A stretch of 64,000 bases of DNA from Bos javanicus. Taxonomy: Eukaryota > Chordata > Mammalia > Artiodactyla > Bovidae. The stretch covers positions 72,537,987 to 72,601,986 of the forward strand of contig NC_083873.1 of NCBI RefSeq assembly GCF_032452875.1. Reading direction: 5' to 3'. Shown one piece after another: positions 25,001 to 31,612 of the stretch. Numbering within the stretch: the stretch's first letter is position 1; every line of letters begins with the position of its first letter. The notes beneath the pieces are model-generated. The model was not told the DNA's origin. It searched no databases and saw only the letters and a program-made list of their open reading frames with translations. Made by a program: the position numbers and the translations under genes.

Positions 25001-28000
25001 AAAGGAAGAGGGTCATAAATAGTTACTTATCACCTTATGGAAAAACTAACGAAGGAAATGCATGCATTCCTCAACCCTGGGAGTGGTTTGCCACTCCTCT
25101 TAATTCCTGAATATTCAGGAATTGATAAGGAACAGAGGATTCATGACAGATCCAAAACAGCACACAGGAAGCCTCCTGTTAAATGCTTCCTGACAGGTAC
25201 CCATTAAATGCTGAAAATTTGGCACCAAACAATAAGACATCACAAAATATACAGCTTACTAGGGGGAGACAGACAATTACAATTCATTGCTATGATTGGG
25301 TAATTAAAAGCACTGGATCTGGAGTCAGATGCCTAGGTTGGAACTACAGTTCCACCATTTCCATGTGACCTTGGCCAGAGAGATAAGAATGGTACCCACA
25401 GTCTGTGCTGTAAAAGATTAAGTGAGTGACTCCATATAAAGAATTTAGAACACTGATTGGTATCCTTTACTATTGAAAGAAACCCAGGCTATGTCATCTC
25501 AAAATATGACTCCTTGACATAAACATTACTTGGAGCTAAAGGCAGTCAACATGCAGTTTTGACTTCCCCTTTTCTGCCTAAAGGCAGAATATAAATTCTC
25601 ATTTACTGGAAATGATTCTGGTTTCTTATCAGCCCAGAAATGGCACCTAAGGAACCTGCAAACAAACTTTATTCCATTAGTTTCCTCCCATTATTTATCT
25701 TCCTACTGTTTGCCACTCTTGGAAGCCTAAAACAATTTTCCTTTGTCCTGTCATTTATCTACAAATGTTGTTATTCAGTCCCTAAGTTATGTCTAACTCT
25801 TTGCAACCTCGTGAACTATAGCATGCCAGTCTCTGCTGTCCTTCACTGTCTCCCAGAGCTTGCTTAAATTCATGTCCACTGAGTCGAAGATGCTACCTAA
25901 CCATCTCATCCTCTGCCGCTTCCTTCTCCTTTTGTCTTCAATCTTTCCCAGCATCAAGGTCTTTTGCAAAGAGTCAGCTTTTTGCATCAGATGGCCAAAA
26001 TATTGGAACTTCAGGTTCAGCAACAGTCCTTCCAATGAATATTCAGCATTGATTTCCTTTAGGATTTACTGGTTTGATCTCCTTGCTGTCCAAGGGACTC
26101 TTAACAGTCTTCTCCAGCACCACAATTTGAAAGCATCAATTCTTTTGGCACTTTCTTTATGATCCGACTCTCACATCTGTACTGGAATAACCATAGGTTT
26201 GACTATATGGACCTTTGTTGGCAAAGTGATGTCTCTGCTTTTAACACGCTGGCTAGATTTGTCAGCTTTCCTTCCAAGGAACAAGCATCTTTTGATTTCA
26301 TGGCTGCAGTCCCCGGCCACAGTGATTTTGGAGCCCAAGAAAATAAAACCTGTCACTGCTTCCACTTTTTCCCCTTCTATTCGTCATGAAGAGATGAGAC
26401 CAGATGCCATGATCTTAGTTTTTTGAATGTTGAGTTCTAAGCTGGCTTTTTTACTTTCCTCTTTCACCCTCATCAAAAGGATCTTTAGTTTCTCTTCACA
26501 TTGGAGTGGTAGCATCTCATATCTGAGGTTGCTGATATTTTCCCAGCAATCTTGATTACAGTTTGTGAGTCATCCAGCCTGGCATTCCACATGATATACT
26601 CTGCATATAAGTTAAATAAGCAGGGTAACAATATACAGCCTTTACATACTCCTTTCCCAATTTGGAACCAGTCAGTTGTTCCATTTCCAGTTCTAACTGT
26701 TGCTTCTTGACCCATATGCAGGTTTCTCAGGAGACAGGTAAGGTGGTCTGGAACTCCCATCTCTAAGAATTTTCCTTGGTTTGTTGTGATCCACACAGTC
26801 AAAGGCTTTAGTGTAGTCAATGAGGCAGAAGTTTTTTGAAACTCCCTTGCTTTCTTCATGAACCAACGAATGTTGGCAATTTGAACTCTGGTTCCTCTAC
26901 CTTTTCTAAACCCAACTTGTACATCTGGAAGTTCTTGGTTCATGTACTGCTGAAGCCAATCTTGAAGGATTTTGAGCATTACCTTGTTAGCATCTGAAAT
27001 AAGTGCTATTGTACAGTAGTTGGAATATTCTTTGGTATTGCCCTTCTTTGGGATTGGAATGAAAACTGACCTTTTCCAGTCCTAGCTTGGAAACACTATG
27101 TCCAAGACTGGGTATTCTAAATTTGCTGACCTACTGAGTGCAGCACTTTAACAGCATCATAGTTTAGGACAGCTGGAATTCCATCACCTCCACTAGCTTT
27201 GTTCATAGTAGTGCTTCCTAAGGCACACTTGACCTCACTCACACTCCAGTCTGGCTCTAGGTGAGTGATCACACCATTGTGGTTATCTGGCTCATTAAAA
27301 TTTTTTGGTATAGTTCTTCTGTGTATTCTTGCTACCTTTTCTTAATCTCCTCTGCTTGTTAGGTCCTTACCATTTCTGTCCTTTATCATCCCCATCCTTG
27401 CATGAAATATTTCCTTGATAGCTCTGATTTTCTTAAAGAAATCTCTAGTCTTACCTATTCTTTTGTTTCCCTTTATTTCTTTGGATTGCTCATTTTAAGA
27501 AGGCCTTCTTATCTCTCCTTGCTATTCTCTGGAACTCTGCATAAAGTTGGGTGTATCTTTCACAAATGTATTGCTTTCTGTTAAATATGCAAGATAAGGC
27601 AGATTTCTAAGCCACCTCTTTGAGTTACACATTTCTTAGTACTCCCATGTGTATGCACAATACATTTGTTAATAAACATTTGTTTATTTTTCTCTGGTTA
27701 ATCTCTCCTTTGTTGTATAGGCCCCAGCTGAAAACTTAGAAGGGTAGAGGGAAGATTTTTTTCCTCCCCTACACTAGTATGGTAATGATGATGATGCAGT
27801 ATAGTGTGAATGGAAACAAAGAGAAAGTGCATTTATGTCTACTTTGGAGGAAGAAAACAGGGTGGTAAGGTTTCCTGGAAATGGTCTGCACTGACATGAA
27901 TACTCAAAGTTACCTTACCCACTGAGATCAATATTCACGTATGTAAAATAATCATCTCTATTTATTGTGAGAACAGAGATTGCATGTAAAAATGGACAGT

Positions 28001-31000
28001 GTCAGACCAAATATTAAAATAGAACTATCACCCAAAACCTTAGCAAGCTAGCCAGGAAACCAACCCATTATTTAGAATAACCAGTCCAGGAAGCCAACAT
28101 GCTGTGAATCAGACTTATAAGAAATCAGACAGCTATCTCTAGTGATATCCAGGTAGTCAAACAATAAGCTATATAACAGTTGGCCCACAACTGCCAAGGC
28201 TTGATTAACAACTGATATTTTCCCTAAATTTTACCCCTGCTTCCAACTTAGGCCCAATTAGAGAAAGCCAAATATGCCTTCTGAATCATTCACATACTAT
28301 GCCTGCCTTTAGTTTCCCACCTCCAGCCTCCCCATGCCAACAGCCTCAATCAGGGCACACCTGATGCCTTCCTTCCCTTTTTCCCATTATAAAGCTTTCC
28401 CACTCCTCTGCCTTTGAGTCTCAGCTAAAACACAAGTGGCATGACTGACTCACTTGCTACATCAAGCTCTGAATAACTAGCTCTTTTTTTTAATTAACTT
28501 TTTAAGATAATTGACATATAGGTATTTACAATGTTATATTAGTTTCAGTGTACAGCAAAGTGATTCTTTTCTAGATTCTTTTCCATTATAGATCACTAGT
28601 AGACATTGAATATAGTTCCCCATGCTATACAGCAGGTCCTTCTTGTTTATCTGTTATATATATAGTAGTGTGTATATGTTAATCCCAAATTCCTAATTTA
28701 TCCTTCCCTCTGCCTCCCACTTGGCAACCACAAGTCTGTTCTCCACATCTGAGTCTGTTTCTGTTTCATTGATAGGTTAACTTGTGTCATAGTTTAGATT
28801 CACATTTAAATGATATCACATGATATTTGTCTTTCTCTGACTTACTTCACTTAATATGATAATCTCTATGTCTATCCATATTGCTGCAAAAGGCATTATT
28901 TTATTCTTTATTATGGCTGAGCAATATTCCTCTGTGTTTGTGTGTGTGTATGTAATCTTATTTTTTCATTCATCTGTCAATGGACATTTAGATTGCTTCC
29001 ATGTCTTGCTGCTGCTAAGTCGCTTCAGTTGTGTCTGACTCTGTGCGACCCCAGAGACAGCAGGCCACCAGGCTCCCGAGTCCCTGGGATTCTCCAGGCA
29101 AGAACACTGGAGTGGGTTGCCATTTCCTTCTCCAATGCATGAAAGTGAAAAGTGAAGTCGCTCAGTCGTGCCCGACTCTTAGTGACCCCGTGGACTGCAG
29201 CCTACCAGGCTCCTCTGTCCATGGGATTTTCCAGGCAAGAGTACTGGAGTGGGGTGCCATTGCTATTGTAAATAGTGCTGCAGTGAACACTGGGGTACAT
29301 GTTGAATAACTCCTTTTTCTTGTTCTCATTTGGTTGGTCTTCCTTACTTTCACACAATCTAATTTATTAATATACATAAAATGTTTAGTACAACGTATAA
29401 TTATTAGGCCCAGGACCTTCTGAATCATCAAAGGAAACAAAGCCCTGAGGCTCCCAAGGTCTGAGCTGTTTCCTTTCTTTTTAAAAATTATTTATTTATT
29501 TGGTTGTGCCAGGTTGCGGCATGTAGGATCTTTAGTTTGTGGCATGCAACCTCTTAGTTACAGCATGTGTTTCCCTGACCAGGAATCAAACCCTGGCCCC
29601 CTGCATTGGTAGCTCTAAGTCTTAGCTACTGGACCACCAGGGAAGTCCCAAGGACTGAGCCTTTTTCAACCAAAATTTACATTGTATCAAAAAGCCTGCC
29701 TGATAATCTGATTTCTAAAGATTCAGTCAACTGTTTCCAAAGTGGCATGTCAGACCTGAAACCAGTCTCCAACCCCAACCTTTGTGGGCTTCATTGTATT
29801 AGTAGAAACAGTAAAAGTGGTTTCTTACTTACTGTTTTTTGTTCTAAATGTTGACTAAATTGAGCATTCAAAGAGGCTGCAAGAAGAAAACAGACATTTA
29901 AAAGGATATGATTAAGGTCAATTCTTCTTCATAAGGGGTTTTTTAAATCCAGCTTGTAATTTATACAAGCTGCACCTTCTCCCTTTCTCTCCCATGTCCA
30001 GCTTTTGAAGAACTTCTAGAAAGTATATTCAGTTGTATGCTGGCACCTCTCTTAGCAGGCACACAGAAAACGTTTGGTACCAGTTCTATAATTGACCACT
30101 CTAATAGGTCTGCTTGAGAGAGGACTTTGGAGCTACATAACAAAAGTCAGAGAAGAGGCTCTCATGCCTTCCTCAGATACATACATGCATAAGGTTGGTG
30201 ATCCTCTCCCCTCACCCCAGCAGCTGCTTCCTGAGGAGCCAGTGGAAGTTTAGAGATCAGAGGGAACCTCCCCTGAGCCTCAGTGGGAGAATGCTTACCC
30301 AACCCTTGGAACAACAGCAGAAGAGGCCATGTCCCATGGTCCACCTACTGTTCCTTGAGGGGGGCTTCCAAGAGGAACAGGATGGAGCTTCAGCTGCGAC
30401 AGAACTTAGTGCAGCTTTAGTCCCCACAGAATGGGTCCCTGTATCCAGCAGGACATTCAGAGCCAGCGGAAGATGAACCCACAGCCCGTACTGACTGACA
30501 CCTACCTCAGAGGTATGCCAGCCAAGAGATGTGAGGACCAGCTAATTCACAAAAGTGACTGCAGGAAGACCCTGACTACTGCCCCCAGGGCTTCCCTAAT
30601 GCCTCAGGATCCCTAGCTCTTTGCTCCACAGCCCTCCATCATCTGGGGACCATTTCCCCTCTCTTCCTTCACAGTATTTAAGAAATAAAAAAATCAATTT
30701 TCCTGGCTAAAAGAACCCAAAAGTCAGAGAAATAACTCAAAAATTCACGATATTCTTTTCCTTTGTTGCTCAGGATAATAAATACAAAGCTTACCACTAG
30801 ATGTTACCATTTTAACTTCATTTGAAAGTGGGTGTCAAGTCTGGCTGGCCTGAGGCCCTTTTCTCATGAGCCCCAGAGTGCCTGGCACACTTGGCATTCA
30901 CAACTCCTGATTCCTGTACATCTTCTGCCAAGGTTCGGTAGGGCCCCGGGTACATAAAAACCCGATTCCTGATCCTGGACTCCAGAAAATCTGCTTTAAG

Positions 31001-31327
31001 GGAGAGAGCGCAGGCAGCAGGGTCACTAGAAAAGCCCAAGCAACAACACTGTGGCTCCAAAATGTGACTCGCGCACACCCCCAAGTTCGTGTCCTTAGAC
31101 AACCGCGGGGCGGGCCTGGAACCGCCAGTAACGGGTGCGTGGAGGGGCAGTCGTTAGCGAGACCCCCCTCTACACTTGATCTCAGTCAAAAGGCCGAGAA
31201 GCGATGATACCCCCCCTCCCCCAGGTAACTTTTCCGCTTTCCTTGGCTGCCAAGCCCACTGGTGACCATTACCTGCCGAGTCCCCAACCAAGAATAACAG
31301 CACCAAGCGCAGCCCAACGAGCGCCAT
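7023..31327 (-). CDS. SPINK2: SPINK2, Kazal-type serine protease inhibitor (acrosin/trypsin inhibitor), four-exon gene
   Basis: Coding exons are 31327-31273, 29876-29833, 17401-17292 and 7068-7023. Together they give 255 nt, or 84 codons plus TGA, the same length I recall for human SPINK2. Residues 1-18 form a signal peptide (Met-Ala-Leu start, Leu/Val-rich core). Residues 20-33 are a divergent N-terminal segment. Residues 34-84 are a single Kazal domain with cysteines at 36, 44, 52, 63, 66 and 84 and the family core PVCGSDMSTYPNEC. Counting from Cys44 as P3, the reactive-site P1 residue is Arg46, which predicts trypsin/acrosin-type targets. The family member is secreted and stored in the sperm acrosome, where it restrains acrosin; that role is known from the family, not seen here. 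All four splice junction pairs are canonical and there is no frameshift or internal stop. The introns are swollen by transposons. Identity is based on domain, length, exon phases and the C-terminal IKIIRSGPC. Confidence 0.95.
7115..7400 (-). repeat. LTR-like repeat block, copy B, in SPINK2 intron 3
   Basis: From TGAGTTCTTGTGGCTGG to about 7390 this resembles 11776-12040 in direct orientation (GAGGTCTCAT, AATAAGTGACCAAA, TACATTTGTGAGGAATT). The minus strand carries an AATAAA-like context, so minus orientation is likely. Similarity fades after about 7390. Confidence 0.65.
7401..9647. other. SPINK2 intron 3, AT-rich, no coding pattern
   Basis: It lies between the two LTR-like blocks and could be the internal part of a non-autonomous LTR element. 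Small frames at 7508-7750 and 8157-8360 (minus) match no family I know. Confidence 0.45.
9648..9882 (+). mobile_element. tRNA-Glu-derived (CHR-type) SINE
   Basis: It starts GGGACCTCCCTGGTGGTCCAG with box A/B-like GTTCAATCCCTGG, followed by repeated CCACAACTAGAGAG units. It is a SINE rather than a tRNA gene. Confidence 0.88.
9883..11745. other. SPINK2 intron 3, possible LTR-element internal sequence
   Basis: AT-rich until about 11,040, then more mixed. If LTR blocks A and B pair, this is the leader side. The minus frames 11307-11077 and 11743-11375 lack retroviral motifs. Confidence 0.4.
11746..12490 (-). repeat. LTR-like repeat block, copy A, in SPINK2 intron 3
   Basis: The block is bounded by TGTCAGGG and GGGTGACA. 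This gives TG...CA ends on both strands, as expected of an LTR. It shares its first 290 bp with 7115-7400 and contains a Bov-A SINE at about 12099-12220. If copies A and B are a pair, the element spans 5.4 kb, but no viral protein is readable between them. Confidence 0.65.
12099..12220 (+). mobile_element. Bov-A SINE unit inside LTR copy A
   Basis: One BOV-A unit runs from AAATGGCAACCCACTCC to GACTGAGCGACTTCACTTTC. Confidence 0.88.
13115..13404 (-). mobile_element. BOV-A2 SINE inserted in L1
   Basis: This antisense copy is flanked by the exact 10-bp duplication ATTTTATATA (13105-13114 and 13405-13414). It contains a local tandem duplication of GAAAAGGAAAGTGAAGTCG. Confidence 0.93.
14286..14523 (-). 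mobile_element. BovB 3'-end fragment inserted in L1
   Basis: This antisense BovB tail, from CAGTTCAGTTCAGTCACTC to CATCAGGTGGCCAG, sits inside the L1 at 12.9-16.7 kb between similar TTATCTAT sequences. Confidence 0.85.
16746..17291. other. SPINK2 intron 3 beside exon 3
   Basis: No repeat is recognised. Frames at 16791-17064 on the minus strand are chance overlaps. Confidence 0.5.
17292..17401 (-). CDS. SPINK2: SPINK2 coding exon 3 (main part of the Kazal domain)
   Basis: This 110-nt exon has acceptor TTTCTAG|CCA and donor ATCAG|GTAACA. It encodes residues 34-69 plus two bases of Arg70 and carries five of the six Kazal cysteines (36, 44, 52, 63, 66). The reactive-site loop reads G-C-P-R-D-F, with Arg46 at P1 and Asp47 at P1'. 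The downstream signature P-V-C-G-S-D-x-x-T-Y-x-N-E-C-x-L-C is complete. No frame break is seen. Confidence 0.96.
17877..18311 (+). mobile_element. ERVL-MaLR (MLT1-like) solo LTR in SPINK2 intron 2
   Basis: The sequence matches the MaLR LTR pattern. It starts TGTTATGGG...ACTGTGTCCACCC, contains AAAGTCCTAACCCCTAGCAC and ACACCTTGAGTTTGGAC, and ends CAGCCCTTACAAACTGATA. It is old and diverged. Confidence 0.8.
18312..19356. other. SPINK2 intron 2, non-repetitive
   Basis: No gene or repeat is recognised. A splice-like pair near 18,850 was considered and rejected as an exon. Confidence 0.45.
19357..19560 (+). repeat. Old hAT-type DNA transposon in SPINK2 intron 2
   Basis: TTCTCAACTGCACTC, ACATTGTAGGATGTTTAG, ACTAGATGCCAGCA and CTCCTGGGGGTAAAACTAC mark an ancient mammalian MER-type element. 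Confidence 0.65.
19561..20071. other. SPINK2 intron 2, flank of the provirus
   Basis: AT-rich. Its right end is the proviral target site GGTACC. Confidence 0.5.
20078..20711 (-). repeat. 3' LTR of the provirus
   Basis: This 634-bp copy lies downstream of the env remnant in provirus orientation. Its distal terminal dinucleotide has mutated (TA in place of TG on the plus strand at 20078-20079). A purine-rich tract (AATAGGGGGAAT on the minus strand, 20712-20724) directly precedes it, as expected for a polypurine tract. Confidence 0.92.
20719..20970 (-). pseudogene. env: Proviral envelope transmembrane tail
   Basis: The minus strand encodes the end of an envelope TM subunit. It has an amphipathic stretch with LDPRGWFQNI, then a membrane anchor rich in V/I/L (TLVIVLVIIFVVYHCL) and a short cytoplasmic tail ending close to the polypurine tract. 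All of the surface unit and most of TM are missing. Confidence 0.75.
21026..21152 (-). mobile_element. Bov-A SINE inserted in proviral pol
   Basis: This single BovB-tail SINE unit in antisense is flanked by the exact duplication TAGCAATGCC (21016-21025 and 21153-21162). It interrupts the RT thumb sequence. Confidence 0.92.
21163..21600 (-). pseudogene. pol: Proviral reverse transcriptase fragment lacking the YxDD site
   Basis: RT palm pieces (IDLQDCFFNIPL; WTVLPQGMMNSP) occur at about 21410-21560. The thumb/connection pieces (YHYLGFVVD; FQKLLGDINWIRP) occur at about 21180-21310. A deletion near 21345 joins the NSP...AQL segment directly to the LKNSGLIIAPEK segment and removes the YxDD catalytic motif. 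Frames also shift between the two halves. A SINE interrupts the element just downstream. Confidence 0.85.
21839..22530 (-). pseudogene. pro: Proviral dUTPase-protease remnant
   Basis: This is the longest retained viral frame. It has dUTPase motifs (GRSSLTSKG, then GVIDSDYKGEI), a Gly/Ser-rich junction, and an aspartic protease with the active-site LDTGSD motif and the conserved GRDLL near the C-terminus. Fusion of dUTPase and protease is characteristic of betaretroviruses. The frame enters from the gag side by the usual frameshift arrangement. Confidence 0.88.
22540..24188 (-). pseudogene. gag: Degraded proviral gag
   Basis: The gag start appears to be the ATG at 24188 (Met-Gly-Gln). Recognisable pieces follow: a matrix-like segment around 23800-24050 and a capsid with a major-homology-region-like QGPNETCANFLARLE near 23010-23060. 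A capsid tail (TGIIIDYLKACRSLGSETQK, near 22830-22890) comes next. A damaged Cys-rich nucleocapsid finger (CPCCCRGMHWANAL) lies near 22670-22710. Several in-frame stops and shifts break it up, so no Gag protein can be made. Confidence 0.82.
24256..24273 (-). other. Proviral primer-binding site, tRNA-Lys type
   Basis: Two bases inside the 5' LTR the minus strand reads TGGCGCCCAGAACAGGG. This matches the 3' end of tRNA-Lys with one extra base, as in ERVK-like viruses. Confidence 0.8.
24276..25195 (-). repeat. 5' LTR of the provirus, split by a BOV-A2 SINE
   Basis: On the plus strand the LTR runs from TGTTGAGG to ...CCTGACA. It is near-identical to the 20078-20711 copy apart from the SINE at 24568-24837, a 10-bp indel near 24930 and scattered substitutions. 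Without the SINE and its duplication it is about 638 bp. Confidence 0.92.
24568..24837 (-). mobile_element. BOV-A2 SINE inserted in the proviral 5' LTR
   Basis: This is a two-unit BOV-A2 sequence in antisense. It is flanked by an exact 12-bp duplication TTTATTCAACAT (24556-24567 and 24838-24849), so it inserted after the provirus. Confidence 0.93.
25290..25470 (+). repeat. MIR-like SINE fragment
   Basis: CACTGGATCTGGAGTCAGATG and GTGACCTTGGCCA, followed by AAAGATTAAGTGAGTGAC, match the MIR pattern. It lies in SPINK2 intron 2. Confidence 0.65.
25770..27590 (-). mobile_element. BovB (RTE) LINE, copy 3, in SPINK2 intron 2
   Basis: The minus strand carries the same region as copy 2, in inverted orientation: the linker at the high-coordinate end, RT motifs in the 26979-26485 frame, and the 3' tail near 25,775. 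Several stops and shifts occur. It is followed at higher coordinates by LTR-like sequence. Confidence 0.92.
27590..27780 (+). repeat. Possible LTR fragment adjoining BovB copy 3
   Basis: AATAAACATTTGTTTATT is followed by a pyrimidine-rich segment and an end near CCCCTACA, which resembles an ERV LTR 3' part. There is no matching partner in the window. Confidence 0.35.
27781..28454. other. SPINK2 intron 2, unassigned
   Basis: No coding pattern is visible. TATAAAGC near 28390 and the TTTGAGTCTCAGCTAAAAC context could belong to an LTR, but I see no partner copy. Confidence 0.4.
28455..29305 (-). mobile_element. L1 3' end, interrupted by a SINE
   Basis: This is antisense L1 ORF2 C-terminus and 3' end (TTTACAATGTT...TGTACAGCAAAGTGATTC; TTGCTGCAAA...ATGGCTGAG). 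A BOV-A2 at about 29007-29264 splits it. Confidence 0.85.
29007..29264 (-). mobile_element. BOV-A2 SINE inserted in L1
   Basis: This antisense two-unit SINE splits the L1 between CCATGTCTTG and GCTATTGTAAATAG. Confidence 0.9.
29483..29650 (-). mobile_element. tRNA-derived (CHR-type) SINE
   Basis: This antisense copy ends GGACCACCAGGGAAGTCCC and starts with an A/T-rich tail (TTATTTATTTATTT). It lies in SPINK2 intron 2, about 180 bp downstream of the exon 2 donor. Confidence 0.87.
29833..29876 (-). CDS. SPINK2: SPINK2 coding exon 2 (N-terminal segment before the Kazal domain)
   Basis: This 44-nt exon lies between acceptor CTTGCAG|CC and donor ACA|GTAAGT, a near-consensus 5' splice site. With the carried base it reads A-SLNAQFSQHLEQKT and then joins Pro-Asn-Cys of exon 3 in phase 0. 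The A-S-L...QF...T-P-N-C pattern matches what I recall of the human protein in the same place, although most residues differ, as expected for the fast-evolving mature N-terminus. The exon is too short for ordinary frame-based detection. Confidence 0.9.
29877..31158. other. SPINK2 intron 1, unassigned
   Basis: No repeat is recognised over most of it. GC content and CpGs rise toward 31.1 kb as the promoter nears. Plus frames at 30195-30616 overlap each other and match nothing known. Confidence 0.5.
31170..31205 (-). pseudogene. 3'-truncated retrocopy of the U2 snRNA 5' end
   Basis: The minus strand reads the first 36 nt of U2 snRNA, beginning ATCGCTTCTCGGCCTTTTG and ending GATCAAGTGTAG, with two substitutions (GGCTAAG to GACTGAG). 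It stops within the branch-point-pairing GTAGTA element. It is flanked by GATACCCCCC (31206-31215) and GAGACCCCCC (31159-31168), a 10-bp direct repeat with one mismatch that looks like a target-site duplication. It lies in SPINK2 intron 1, 67 bp after the donor, in the same orientation. It is far too short to be a working U2 gene. Confidence 0.85.
31273..31327 (-). CDS. SPINK2: SPINK2 coding exon 1 (signal peptide)
   Basis: The exon holds 55 coding nt from the ATG at 31327 to the donor CAG|GTAATG (GT at 31272-31271). It encodes MALVGLRLVLLFLVGDSA plus the first base of codon 19, so the following intron is phase 1, as is common after signal-peptide exons of secreted proteins. The start context is GGGAGGATGG, with A at -3 and G at +4, a strong Kozak match. 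The hydrophobic run over residues 4-14 supports a signal peptide. Reading on past the donor gives only a chance extension into intron 1. Confidence 0.93.
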
Positions 31328-31440
31328 CCTCCCGCCTGGCCGGCGGTCGGGTCCCTGTGCGCTCCAGCGCCTGCGCGCGCGACACTGACTGCGCCCTCGG
31401 GTTGGACACGTGACAGAGGGATGTGAAGGAAAGGCAAGCA
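31328..31440 (-). promoter_or_regulatory. SPINK2: SPINK2 5' UTR and TATA-less promoter with CACGTGAC box
   Basis: The DNA just upstream of the SPINK2 ATG is GC-rich, with a cluster of CpGs including a CGCGCGCG run at 31374-31381. No TATA box is visible. An E-box CACGTGAC (31407-31414), reading GTCACGTG on the gene strand, lies about 80 bp before the ATG. This is the type bound by MITF/TFE/USF factors. The transcription start is not fixed by the sequence. Confidence 0.6.
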
Positions 31441-31612
31441 GGAGGAGGGAGGGCGGGCAGGGGGAAGAGGAGGAACAGAGCAGGTTGGAGGCGGGAGGAG
31501 GGCCAGGCAAGGATGGACGCGAGGAGAGGATATGGAGGAAGTGGGGAAAGTAAGGTAGAGGAGGGTGGTTACTAGCTTCCCACTTCCCTACCCGCCCCCG
31601 CCCCCAACCCTT
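31415..31612. other. Long purine-rich strand bias upstream of SPINK2
   Basis: About 150-200 bp of the plus strand are mostly G and A, with many GGAGG, GGGCGGG and GGGGGAAG runs. Around 31590 the sequence turns to a C-rich run (CCGCCCCCGCCCCC). It could form G-quadruplex or triplex DNA and is nuclease-sensitive in many promoters. No reading frame here resembles a protein. Confidence 0.5.

Larger units (their letters stand above)
20078..25195 (-). mobile_element. Class II (betaretrovirus-like) endogenous provirus, internally deleted
   Basis: Two LTRs in the same orientation (24276-25195 and 20078-20711) flank gag, dUTPase-protease, partial RT and env-tail remnants, all on the minus strand. The element is bounded by an exact 6-bp target duplication GGTACC (20072-20077 and 25196-25201), the size typical of ERVK-like integrases. 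The primer-binding site resembles that of tRNA-Lys. Most of pol (including the YxDD active site, RNase H and integrase) and most of env are gone, and the remaining frames carry stops and shifts. The provirus is defective. It sits in SPINK2 intron 2 in the sense orientation. Confidence 0.93.

Noticed and set aside
30081..30109. Alternative SPINK2 exon 2 (29 nt, preceded by CAG and followed by GTACC on the minus strand)
   Set aside because: It keeps the frame into exon 3, but the encoded residues do not match the family and the splice sites are weaker. The exon at 29876-29833 has better sites and matching residues.
31170..31205. Functional U2 snRNA gene
   Set aside because: Only 36 of about 190 nt are present, with mutations and no snRNA promoter (PSE) or 3' box visible.
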